Below are positions 57,247 through 64,000 of a DNA stretch of 64,000 bases, one piece after another. The translations under genes were made by a program, and so were the position numbers. Under the pieces are notes generated by a model. That model did no database searches. It worked only from the letters and a program-made list of their open reading frames with translations, and was not told the origin of the DNA. How positions within the stretch are numbered: the stretch's first letter is position 1; every line of letters begins with the position of its first letter. The stretch comes from Clostridiales bacterium. GTDB taxonomy: Bacteria; Bacillota; Clostridia; Christensenellales; Aristaeellaceae. The stretch is from NCBI GenBank assembly GCA_016930575.1, contig JAFGGL010000028.1, positions 1 to 64,000 on the forward strand, read 5' to 3'.

Positions 57247-58425
57247 TTAATGATGAAATAAGCGCAGGCCTGTAAAGGACATGACCATTCCATAGTGATC
57301 ACAAGCTTCTATCACCTCAGGATCGCGCTTTGAGCCGCCAGGTTCTGCGATATATTTTACGCCGCTCTGCGCCGCGCGGTCGATGTTGTCCGCAAACGGG
57401 AAGAACGCGTCGGAGCCCAGGCTCACGTCCGTGTTCCGTTTGAGCCACGCGGTCTTTTCGTCTGCCATGAACTCTTTGGGTTTCTCGGTAAACAGCGTCT
57501 CCCATGTGCCGTCCGCGAGCACCGTGGCCAGGCTTTCGTTGCTCACGTATCGGTCGATGGCGTTGTCGCGGTTGGGATTGGGAACGTCGTCACGGAAGGG
57601 GAGAGACAGCGCCTTTTCGTGCTGGCGCAGCCGCCACACGTCCGCCTTGTCGCCCGCCAGCCGCGTGCAGTGGATGCGGCTCTGCTGCCCCGCGCCGATA
57701 CCGATGCACTGGCCGTCCTTGACGTAGCACACGGAGTTGGACTGCGTGTATTTCAAAGCGATCATCGAAATCGCAAGGTCGCGTTTCGCGCTCTCGGGCA
57801 GGGTTTTTTTCTTCGTCACGACGTTTGCAAAGAAATCATCGTCGATCACAAGCAGGTTTCGGTTCTGCTCGAAGGTGACGCCGAAGATATTCCTGCGCTC
57901 CAGGCCCTTCGGTTCGTAATCCGGGTCGATTTGCACGATGTTGTACGTGCCCCGGCGCTTGGATTTCAATATCTCCAGCGCCTCCGGCTCGTACCCCGGC
58001 GCGATGATGCCGTCGGACACCTCCGGCTTGATCAGCTTCGCCGTGGGTACGTCGCATACGTCGGAGAGCGAGATCCAGTCCCCGAACGAGGACATTCGGT
58101 CCGCGCCGCGCGCGCGGGCGTATGCGCAGGCCAGGGGGGAAAGCACCATGTCCGCCGGTACGAAGTAGATCTTCCGAAGCGTATCCGAAAGCTCCGTGCC
58201 GACCGCCGCGCCCGCGGGGCTGACGTGCTTGAAGCTCGTTGCCGACGGCAGGCCCGTAGCTTTTTTCAGCTCGCGCACCAGCTGCCAGCCGTTGAACGCG
58301 TCCAGAAAGTTGATGTACCCCGGCCGCCCGCACAGTACTTCAATCGGCAATTCGCCCTCCGCCATGAAGATGCGCGCGGGCTTCTGGTTGGGATTGCAGC
58401 CGTACTTGAGCTCCAGTTCTTTCAT
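57247..58425 (-). CDS. Stand-alone AICAR transformylase (PurH C-terminal domain type)
   Basis: Formylates AICAR to FAICAR using 10-formyl-THF. The 392 residues correspond only to the transformylase part of PurH: 'ELKYGCNPNQKPA' (6-18), 'SATSFKHVSPAGAAVG' with the catalytic Lys-His (about 62-77), 'GIGAGQQSRIHCTRLA' and 'LGSDAFFPFADNIDRAA'. The IMP cyclohydrolase half is missing; that activity is supplied by the next upstream gene (58587-59294), of the unrelated PurO type. ATG with GAGGAG; 162 bases after that gene, with a family P copy between. Confidence 0.93.
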   Translation of the reverse strand: MKELELKYGCNPNQKPARIFMAEGELPIEVLCGRPGYINFLDAFNGWQLVRELKKATGLPSATSFKHVSPAGAAVGTELSDTLRKIYFVPADMVLSPLACAYARARGADRMSSFGDWISLSDVCDVPTAKLIKPEVSDGIIAPGYEPEALEILKSKRRGTYNIVQIDPDYEPKGLERRNIFGVTFEQNRNLLVIDDDFFANVVTKKKTLPESAKRDLAISMIALKYTQSNSVCYVKDGQCIGIGAGQQSRIHCTRLAGDKADVWRLRQHEKALSLPFRDDVPNPNRDNAIDRYVSNESLATVLADGTWETLFTEKPKEFMADEKTAWLKRNTDVSLGSDAFFPFADNIDRAAQSGVKYIAEPGGSKRDPEVIEACDHYGMVMSFTGLRLFHH

Positions 58426-58451
58426 ATCTATCTCCTCTCAGATGGGGACGT

Positions 58452-58590
58452 TGGGAGCTATGCGCTCCCAGGCCCTCCACCCAAGGGCCATCGGCCCTTA
58501 GGCATCCCTCTATTGACCGCGCAATGCGCGGTCAAAGGGGGGTTCAGGGGCACTGCCCCTGATCGTGGCTTTTAGGGGTGAAACCCCTAA
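58452..58590 (+). repeat. Family P full copy: h1-h2-h3-h4-h5, inside the purine operon
   Basis: TGGGAGCTATGCGCTCCCA (58452-58470), AAGGGCCATCGGCCCTT (58483-58499), TTGACCGCGC/GCGCGGTCAA (58513-58535), CAGGGGCACTGCCCCTG (58545-58561), TTAGGGGTGAAACCCCTAA (58572-58590). The stop codon of the IMP cyclohydrolase gene (58587-58589) lies in the last hairpin. Confidence 0.85.
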
Positions 58591-59294
58591 GAGTGCTTGT
58601 TCACGATGCGGGTCTGCACCTCGTCTTTTGCCGCGTCGATGATGCGCACGAAGAGGCTGACGTGGTTATCCGGGTCGAGGGCGTTCCAGAGTTTGGCGGT
58701 GAATGAGTCGATGTTTTCGCTGCCGAGGCCGACGGGGATAGGCTCGCCCGTGAAGCTCGGCAGGGGATCGTCGTCGGTTATGTAGGTCGAGATAAAATGT
58801 CCTTCTCCCGGCTGGGGTGCTGCGTAATCGAAGAAGAAGTGCAGCGGGGATTCATTCAAACCAGCCTTGAGGATGGACAGCTTGTAGTCCATGCCGCAAT
58901 CCGTTACCTTGAGCAGCCCCGAGATGCGCGGGGTGAAGTTGGGCCGGTCCGGTTCGAACGTGCGCGTGCGCAGCGCGTCCTCGAAGGTCCTGCCCGCCGC
59001 AAGCGCGTTAAACACCGTGTCGGTTTGGTCGCCGTTGGTAACGATGGTGGTTTCGCTGTCGAACACCCGCACGGGCGCGTAGATGATCAGGCTGGGGTCT
59101 GTGAGCTTGGACGCGTCAAACGCCTCGGTAATGATTCCGCCGTCCTTTTCGGTGAAGACGCGGTTGCGGCTGTTTTCGCTCCGCCCCATGATGAAATACG
59201 CGATCAGCGCACGTCCACCCGCGGTGCAGCCCAGCAAGATACCCCGCCCGGGGTAGGGGTTGCCGGACAACAGGTCAAAGATGGTTTTCGTCAT
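58587..59294 (-). CDS. purO: PurO-type IMP cyclohydrolase
   Basis: Closes FAICAR to IMP, the last step of de novo synthesis. The 235 residues match the PurO family, first known from archaea: 'NPYPGRGILLGCTAGGRALIA' in two parts (about 12-32), 'YFIMGRSENSRNRVF' (about 33-47), 'RVFDSETTIVTNGDQTD' and 'RISGLL'. It replaces the N-terminal half of bacterial PurH. Its ATG overlaps the purN stop (ATGA), and it is followed by the stand-alone AICAR transformylase. Symbol given for the family; confident of the family. Confidence 0.88.
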   Translation of the reverse strand: MTKTIFDLLSGNPYPGRGILLGCTAGGRALIAYFIMGRSENSRNRVFTEKDGGIITEAFDASKLTDPSLIIYAPVRVFDSETTIVTNGDQTDTVFNALAAGRTFEDALRTRTFEPDRPNFTPRISGLLKVTDCGMDYKLSILKAGLNESPLHFFFDYAAPQPGEGHFISTYITDDDPLPSFTGEPIPVGLGSENIDSFTAKLWNALDPDNHVSLFVRIIDAAKDEVQTRIVNKHS

Positions 59295-59890
59295 GCTTTC
59301 TCCCTATCCAGCCGCTTTGCCAGCTTTTCCACTTCTTTGGGCAAAAGCACCCACTCGGCCTTTTCCATCACGCGCTTTTGCAGGGTTTCGGGCGTGTCGT
59401 TCTTCTTCACCTTCACGGCCTTTTGCGCGAGGATCTTCCCGCCGTCGGGAATCTCGTTGACGACGTGCACGGTCGCGCCGGTCAGCTTCACGCCGCAGGC
59501 CAGCGCCGCCTTATGCACCTTCAGGCCGTAATACCCCGCCCCGCAGAACGACGGGATGAGGCTCGGGTGCACGTTTAGGATGCGCCCATCGTACGCCCGC
59601 ACGAAGGACGGATGCAATATCAGCAAAAAGCCCGCGAGCACCACCATGTCGATGCCGTGCGCCGCCAGCAGTTCCTTGAGCGTCACGCCGTAGAGTTCGG
59701 GGCTTGCCCTTTTCTCCAGCACCTCGGTCTTGATGCCCGCCTCTTTGGCGCGAATCAGCGCGTAAGCGTCCGGCTTGGAGGACACCACAAGCTTCAGCTT
59801 TCCGCTTTTGAGCTTGCCTTTCTTCTGCGCGTCGATCATGGCCTGAAGATTCGTGCCCCCGCCGGACACCAGCACCGCGATGTTGATCAC
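59291..59890 (-). CDS. purN: Phosphoribosylglycinamide formyltransferase (folate-dependent)
   Basis: Formylates GAR with 10-formyl-THF. The 199 residues contain 'VLVSGGGTNLQAMID' (phosphate loop), 'VLAGFLLIL', 'GRILNVHPSLIPSFCG' with the catalytic Asn and His, and 'GATVHVVNEIPDGGKILAQ' with the catalytic Asp. The start is GTG overlapping the purM stop (GTGA), and the 3' end overlaps the PurO-type gene: tight coupling on both sides. Confidence 0.95.
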   Translation of the reverse strand: MINIAVLVSGGGTNLQAMIDAQKKGKLKSGKLKLVVSSKPDAYALIRAKEAGIKTEVLEKRASPELYGVTLKELLAAHGIDMVVLAGFLLILHPSFVRAYDGRILNVHPSLIPSFCGAGYYGLKVHKAALACGVKLTGATVHVVNEIPDGGKILAQKAVKVKKNDTPETLQKRVMEKAEWVLLPKEVEKLAKRLDREKA

Positions 59891-60909
59891 AGCTTGATCC
59901 CTTCCCCCTCGGCGATCTCGCCGAGTACGTACGCCTTTTCACCGCTGTCGTTCAAAACCTGCAAGGCCTTGCCCGCCTCGTCTTTCTTCACGACCGCGAC
60001 CATGCCCACGCCCATGTTGAAGGTGTTGAACATATCACGCTGGGGAATGCCGCCCTCTTTGGCGATCACGCCGAAGATCTCCGGCGTGCGGATCAGCCGC
60101 TTGTTCAGCCTGGCCATCATGCCTTTTTTCAGCGCGCGGGGGATGTTTTCGTAAAAGCCGCCGCCCGTGATGTGCGCCGCCGAATGCACAGTGACCGCTT
60201 CGAACAGATTCAGCATCGGTTTAACATAGATCTTCGTGGGCGTCAGCAGTTCCTCTGCGAATTTCGGCAGCTTGGGCCCCAGCGCCTTGCGGATCAGCGA
60301 AAAGCCGTTGGAGTGCGCGCCGGAGGACGGCAGCGCGATCACCGCGTCGCCGGGCCGCATCTGTTCCTTGTCGAGGATTTTGGATTTATCCACCGCGCCC
60401 ACACAGAAGCCCGCAATGTCGTACTCGTCTTCGTGGTAGAAGCCCGGCATCTCGGCGGTCTCGCCGCCCACCAGCGCGCAGCCCGCCTGCACGCAGCCCT
60501 CCGCCACGCCGGAAACGAGTTCCGCGATACGCTCCGGCACGTTCCTGCCGCAGGCGATGTAATCCAGAAAGAACAGCGGTTTCGCGCCGCAGCAGAGGAT
60601 ATCGTTGGCGCACATGGCCACGCAGTCGATCCCCACGGTATCGTGCCTGTCCAGCAAAAACGCCAGCTTCAGCTTCGTGCCCACGCCGTCGGTGCCCGAT
60701 ACCAGCACGGGCCGCGGCATATCCTTCACATCCAGCTCAAACATGCCCCCGAACCCGCCGATACCGGCAGCGCCGGCGCCCCTTCCGGCTTCGCCGGTGA
60801 GTGTCCTTGCTATATGGCGTTTCATCAGTTCCACGGCCCTGTACCCAGCGGTGATATCCACGCCCGCGGCCTTGTAGCTGTCGGATTGGCTGTTTCTGTG
60901 TTCGCTCAT
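59887..60909 (-). CDS. purM: Phosphoribosylformylglycinamidine cyclo-ligase
   Basis: Closes FGAM to AIR with ATP. The 340 residues contain 'SYKAAGVDITAGYRAV', 'VSGTDGVGTKLKLA', 'DCVAMCANDILCCGAKPLFFLDY' in two parts, 'ALVGGETAEMPGFY' and 'ITGGGFYENIPR', all typical of PurM. The start ATG lies 3 bases after the purF stop. Confidence 0.96.
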   Translation of the reverse strand: MSEHRNSQSDSYKAAGVDITAGYRAVELMKRHIARTLTGEAGRGAGAAGIGGFGGMFELDVKDMPRPVLVSGTDGVGTKLKLAFLLDRHDTVGIDCVAMCANDILCCGAKPLFFLDYIACGRNVPERIAELVSGVAEGCVQAGCALVGGETAEMPGFYHEDEYDIAGFCVGAVDKSKILDKEQMRPGDAVIALPSSGAHSNGFSLIRKALGPKLPKFAEELLTPTKIYVKPMLNLFEAVTVHSAAHITGGGFYENIPRALKKGMMARLNKRLIRTPEIFGVIAKEGGIPQRDMFNTFNMGVGMVAVVKKDEAGKALQVLNDSGEKAYVLGEIAEGEGIKL

Positions 60910-60912
60910 GCT

Positions 60913-62340
60913 TCATGCCTCAATCTCTAAGTATGTCTCAAACTTATCCTTCACCACGGCGCCTATGGGGTCGATGGGGTACTCGCCGGTGAAGCAGCCC
61001 TTACAGAAGCCGCAGCCCGCGCCCGCCGCCAGCTTGTCCAGGCACTCCACGGGCATAAAGCCGATGCTGTCCGCGCCGATCATCCTGCACACCTCGTTAA
61101 CGCTGTGGTCTGCCGCGATCAGATATTCGGTGGAATCGATATCCGTGCCGAAATAGCACGGGTGGGTGAACGGCGGCGCCGCAAGCCGCATGTGCACTTC
61201 GGCCGCGCCCGCCTCGCGCAGAAGGTTTACGATGCGCGCCGCGGTGGTGCCGCGCACGATACTGTCGTCGATGAGCACCACGCGCTTGCCCTCCACGGTG
61301 GAGCGGATGACGTTTAATTTGATCTTCACGGCGTTTGTACGCTCCAACTGCCCGGGCTGGATGAACGTGCGCGCGACGTATTTGTTCTTAATGAATCCGA
61401 CCCCGTAGGGGATGCCTGACTGCCGGGCGTAGCCGATAGCGGCGTCGATGCCCGAGTCGGGAACGCCGACGACCACATCGGCCTGCACGGGATGCTCCAG
61501 CGCAAGGAACGCGCCCGCCCTAAGCCGCGCCTGGTGCACCGACGCGCCCTCGATCACGCTGTCCGGACGCGCGAAATAGATGAACTCGAACACGCACAGC
61601 GACGCGCAGGATCGATCCGTTTTCATCTCGAGCGAGCGCACGCCTTCGGCTTCGGCGACGATCACCTCGCCGGGCTTCACGTCGCGTACGAATCTCGCGC
61701 CCACGGCGTCCAGACCGCAGGATTCGGAAGCGAACACCACGCCGTCCTCCGTTTCGCCCATGCACAGCGGGCGGAATCCATCGGGGTCGCGCGCGGCGAT
61801 CAGCTTCGTGGGGCTGACCAGCACCAGCGAAAACGCGCCCCGCAGCAGCTTCATCGCCGCGAGCACGGCCTCCTCGATGCTGTTCACCTTCAGGCGTTCC
61901 CGCGTGACGGTGTAGGCGATCACTTCGGAATCGCTGGTCGTGTGGAAGATCGCGCCGCCCATCTCCTGTTCCTCGCGAAGCTGTTGGGCGTTTACGATAT
62001 TGCCGTTATGCGCCAGGGCCATGCTGCCTTTTAAGTGGTTCACCAGCAGCGGCTGGGCGTTGGCCTGGGTCTGCACGCCGGTGGTTCCGTAGCGGCAGTG
62101 CCCCGCCGCGATGGAGCCTTCCGGCAGTTTGTCAAGCACCTCGCAGGTGAACACCTCGCCCACCAGCCCGATATCCTTGTGGCAGGTGATCACCCCGCGC
62201 GTGTTCACGGCGATGCCGCAGCTTTCCTGCCCGCGGTGCTGCAGGGCGTAGAGCGCGTGGTACACCGGCTGCTTCACGCCGGTCTTGCCGCCTCTCAAAT
62301 AGATGCCGAACACGCCGCATTCCTCGTGAAGTTTACTCAT
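60913..62340 (-). CDS. purF: Amidophosphoribosyltransferase
   Basis: Committed step: PRPP plus glutamine to phosphoribosylamine. The 475 residues have a seven-residue propeptide before the nucleophile (MSKLHEE-Cys8-GVFGIY), an Ntn glutaminase domain ('GHCRYGTTG', 'LAHNGNIVN'), the PRPP loop 'VVLIDDSIVRGTT' and a C-terminal Cys cluster 'GCGFCKGCFTGEYP'. The propeptide and late Cys residues mark the B. subtilis-type iron-sulfur enzyme, which is oxygen-sensitive and fits an anaerobe. Confidence 0.96.
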   Translation of the reverse strand: MSKLHEECGVFGIYLRGGKTGVKQPVYHALYALQHRGQESCGIAVNTRGVITCHKDIGLVGEVFTCEVLDKLPEGSIAAGHCRYGTTGVQTQANAQPLLVNHLKGSMALAHNGNIVNAQQLREEQEMGGAIFHTTSDSEVIAYTVTRERLKVNSIEEAVLAAMKLLRGAFSLVLVSPTKLIAARDPDGFRPLCMGETEDGVVFASESCGLDAVGARFVRDVKPGEVIVAEAEGVRSLEMKTDRSCASLCVFEFIYFARPDSVIEGASVHQARLRAGAFLALEHPVQADVVVGVPDSGIDAAIGYARQSGIPYGVGFIKNKYVARTFIQPGQLERTNAVKIKLNVIRSTVEGKRVVLIDDSIVRGTTAARIVNLLREAGAAEVHMRLAAPPFTHPCYFGTDIDSTEYLIAADHSVNEVCRMIGADSIGFMPVECLDKLAAGAGCGFCKGCFTGEYPIDPIGAVVKDKFETYLEIEA

Positions 62341-62367
62341 TGGACCCTCTTTCGCCGTCGATGCTGT

Positions 62368-63078
62368 TTACTCGCCAAGCAACCGTTTCAAGATTTCGTG
62401 ATACGCGTCCTCCACCTTGCCAAGGTCCCGGCGGAAGCGGTCCTTGTCGAGCTTCTCGCGGGTCGTTTTATCCCAGAAACGACAAGTGTCCGGGCTGATC
62501 TCGTCGGCCAGCACGATGGTGCCGTCCGGCAAGCGCCCGAACTCCAGTTTGAAATCGATCAAGTCTATGTTCAGATCCCCCAGGTATTCCCGCAGCGTGT
62601 CGTTCACCTTCAGCGCGTAGAAGGAGATCAGTTTCATCTCCTCCTCCGTCGCCCAGCCCATCGCGGCGATGTGGTACCGGTTCACCATGGGGTCGTTCAG
62701 GGCGTCATCCTTGTAGCAGAACTCAAGCACCGTCTTTTTAAGAACCTCGCCCTCGGGCAGCCCCAGCCGTTTGGAAAGCGACCCCGCCGCTACGTTTCGA
62801 ACGATCACCTCCAGCGGCACGATCGTAACCTTTTTCACCAGCGTTTCGATGGCGGAAATTTCCTCTATAAAATGCGTAGGGATGCCCTTCTTCTCAAGCA
62901 TCCTCATCAAATGGTTGGTTATGCGGTTGTTGATCGCGCCCTTGCCGGCTATTGTTCCTTTTTTCTGTCCGTTGAAGGCTGTGGCGTCGTCCTTATATAC
63001 AACCAGCAGCACCTGCGGATCGTCGGTCGCAAATACTTTCTTCGCCTTGCCTTCATAGAGCAATCCTTGCGTCACCAT
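62368..63078 (-). CDS. purC: Phosphoribosylaminoimidazole-succinocarboxamide synthase
   Basis: Joins aspartate to CAIR giving SAICAR. The 236-residue SAICAR synthetase has '[16 protein letters not shown]' (6-21), '[22 protein letters not shown]', split here, '[18 protein letters not shown]', '[13 protein letters not shown]' and the C-terminal '[16 protein letters not shown]'. The ATG at 63078 is the family start, preceded by GGGGGGA. It follows purE after a 268-base gap containing a module B fragment and DnaA-box-like motifs. Confidence 0.95.
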   Translation of the reverse strand: MVTQGLLYEGKAKKVFATDDPQVLLVVYKDDATAFNGQKKGTIAGKGAINNRITNHLMRMLEKKGIPTHFIEEISAIETLVKKVTIVPLEVIVRNVAAGSLSKRLGLPEGEVLKKTVLEFCYKDDALNDPMVNRYHIAAMGWATEEEMKLISFYALKVNDTLREYLGDLNIDLIDFKLEFGRLPDGTIVLADEISPDTCRFWDKTTREKLDKDRFRRDLGKVEDAYHEILKRLLGE

Positions 63079-63100
63079 GGGACATTCCCCCCTCATTTAT

Positions 63101-63226
63101 CGGCCTCGAACCGCACTTCGTTTGTCCGAGGCTACGCGCTTCATTGCCTCGCATCCCTGCGTCTCTCCTGCTTTGGAATAAAGGCCTCGAGGCAATTTCG
63201 GGCGCCAGTCAGGCTTTCGCCTTCCC
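63101..63226 (+). repeat. Family R, truncated module B (R4)
   Basis: Stem e GCCTCG/CGAGGC (63103-63132) around GCACTTCG, stem f ATTGCCTC/GAGGCAAT (63143-63196) enclosing an extra 38 bases, stem g AGGC-TTTC-GCCT (63211-63222), TCCCT. Stem d and the terminal inverted repeats are missing. It lies between purE and purC. Confidence 0.65.
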
Positions 63227-63230
63227 TCTC

Positions 63231-63330
63231 TGTGGATATCTTGTGGAAAACCGCCGTTGGTCCCGTTTTTGCTGATTTTGCTGGGTTTTCTGTGGATATC
63301 ACCGCCTTTTTATGGGGTTTTTGTGGAAAA
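63231..63330 (+). promoter_or_regulatory. Cluster of four DnaA-box-like motifs between purE and purC
   Basis: TGTGGATAT (63231), TGTGGAAAA (63242), TGTGGATAT (63291) and TGTGGAAAA (63322), all in the same orientation. They are one mismatch from, or within, the relaxed DnaA box TGTGNAWAA. Spacing resembles two pairs. Function unproven. Confidence 0.4.
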
Positions 63331-63346
63331 CGCATGGGAAACGCGA

Positions 63347-63832
63347 TCAGTCTATGGTCAGCGCGGCGTCCTTGTCCAGCACTTTTTGCCGCATCTCGTC
63401 CCGGGCGCGGCACAGGCGGGCGTAGAGTTCGTCGTCGTCAAGCGCTAGGATCTGCATTGCGAGGATGGCGGCGTTGGCCGCCCCGTCGATCGCTACGGTC
63501 GCCACGGGAAGCCCGGAGGGCATCTGCACGGTGGAAAGCAGCGCGTCCATGCCGTCCAGCGTAGACGACTTCACGGGAATCCCGATCACCGGCAGCACCG
63601 TGCGCGCGGCAAGCGCGCCGGCCAGGTGCGCCGCTTTGCCCGCCGCGGCGATCAGCACGCCGAAGCCGCGGTCCCTGGCGTCGGTCGCGAAACGGGTGGT
63701 TTCGTCGGGCGTGCGGTGCGCGGAAAACACGTGCGCTTCATACGGGACGCCGAATGCTTTCAACTGCTCAAAGCAGGGTGCAAGCACCGGGAGATCGCTG
63801 TCGGAACCCATAATGACCGCGACTTTCTTCAT
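63347..63832 (-). CDS. purE: N5-carboxyaminoimidazole ribonucleotide mutase / AIR carboxylase PurE
   Basis: Places the carboxyl group to form CAIR. The 161 residues contain 'IMGSDSDLPVL' (about 7-17), 'VFSAHRTPDET' (about 35-45) and 'PVIGIPVKSSTLDGMDALLSTVQMP' (in two parts), the pattern of class I PurE. Its AIR-binding loop reads AAGKAAHLAG rather than the common GAGGAAHLPG. PurK, the usual partner of class I enzymes, is not in the operon; it may lie elsewhere or direct carboxylation may occur in CO2-rich surroundings. First gene of the purine operon, with GAAAGGA upstream. Confidence 0.93.
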   Translation of the reverse strand: MKKVAVIMGSDSDLPVLAPCFEQLKAFGVPYEAHVFSAHRTPDETTRFATDARDRGFGVLIAAAGKAAHLAGALAARTVLPVIGIPVKSSTLDGMDALLSTVQMPSGLPVATVAIDGAANAAILAMQILALDDDELYARLCRARDEMRQKVLDKDAALTID

Positions 63833-63893
63833 GCGCTGCGTATTCCTTTCGTCCGTCGTTGCCCGTTTTCATACAATGTCCGGGAACTCATCT

Positions 63894-63922
63894 ATTATAA
63901 TGAAAGCCGCCGGGCAAGTCAA
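63894..63922 (-). promoter_or_regulatory. Promoter of the purine operon
   Basis: TTGACT (63917-63922) and TATAAT (63894-63899), 17-base spacer, minus strand. The leader is only about 55 bases and shows no purine riboswitch and no recognisable PurR box. Confidence 0.75.
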
Positions 63923-63968
63923 TATTGCGGGATACGGTACAAACGCCGCCAGAATTGACAAAACCCGG

Positions 63969-63997
63969 TTCACAAGTATTCCGACATGTGCTATACT
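63969..63997 (+). promoter_or_regulatory. Divergent promoter leaving the window
   Basis: TTCACA (63969-63974) and TATACT (63992-63997), 17-base spacer, plus strand, for a gene beyond the right edge. Confidence 0.5.
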
Positions 63998-64000
63998 GAA

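Noticed and set aside
63231-63330. DnaA-box cluster considered as the replication origin
   Set aside because: No dnaA, dnaN, rpmH or AT-rich unwinding stretch is adjacent; the cluster lies inside the purine operon.
63840-63893. Purine leader considered for a guanine or PRPP riboswitch
   Set aside because: The leader is only about 55 bases and lacks the three-way junction and conserved loops of purine riboswitches.

Overview
This window looks like chromosomal DNA from a G+C-rich, Gram-positive anaerobe of the class Clostridia. The main evidence is the core genes (plsX, a long single-chain PurL, murB-rapZ, dxr-rseP-pgsA), the many TTGACA/TATAAT-type promoters with 17-18 bp spacing, strong AGGAGG ribosome sites with frequent GTG and TTG starts, and a perfect CcpA cre box. 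The exact family cannot be fixed from sequence alone. No rRNA, tRNA, integrase, recognisable transposase or CRISPR array was seen.

Left part (1-13.1 kb): a partial plsX with a large secreted beta-propeller protein upstream, an acetyltransferase, a class 3 lipase-like protein, YjbR, MsrAB, a strikingly AT-rich single gene with a HEPN-type RNxxxH motif, and a heterodimeric ABC exporter. 13.5-19.4 kb: a TRAP transporter (dctPQM) with uxuA-uxuB for hexuronate uptake and conversion. 19.6-25 kb: small membrane and acetyltransferase genes, an ArsB/NhaD-type permease, a nucleotidyltransferase-fold protein and a NapA-type antiporter with a structured leader. 25-38.5 kb: a pectin and rhamnogalacturonan island with CE12 acetylesterase, an ABC importer (two permeases and a binding protein), a YesS-like membrane AraC regulator, a serine hydrolase, GH43, and a GH28-GH105-CE8 operon. 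It resembles the yes/yte genes of Bacillus subtilis, and sugars released here would feed uronate catabolism.

38.7-50.6 kb: a LysE exporter, a Cys-rich miniprotein, a PadR-controlled operon of three membrane proteins carrying one, three and about nine copies of a WWP two-helix repeat, then eamA-pgsA-rseP-dxr, rapZ-murB and a membrane protein. 50.7-63.9 kb: a purine operon on the minus strand, purE-C-F-M-N, a PurO-type IMP cyclohydrolase, a stand-alone AICAR transformylase, purD-L-B. It starts from a strong promoter near the right edge, next to a divergent promoter leaving the window.

Two families of structured repeats lie between genes throughout. Family P is an ordered string of up to five or six small hairpins whose stems change while the order and linkers stay (12 copies). 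Family R has two modules (A and B). Module A has three stems that covary across three copies; module B has covarying stems across three copies. Two R copies (39331-39706 and 47500-47750) have matching terminal inverted repeats, like MITEs, and one module-A copy interrupts a family P unit. Some genes end inside these repeats: the last 17 residues of Dxr are repeat-encoded. These repeats and the WWP repeat operon are the least explained features here.
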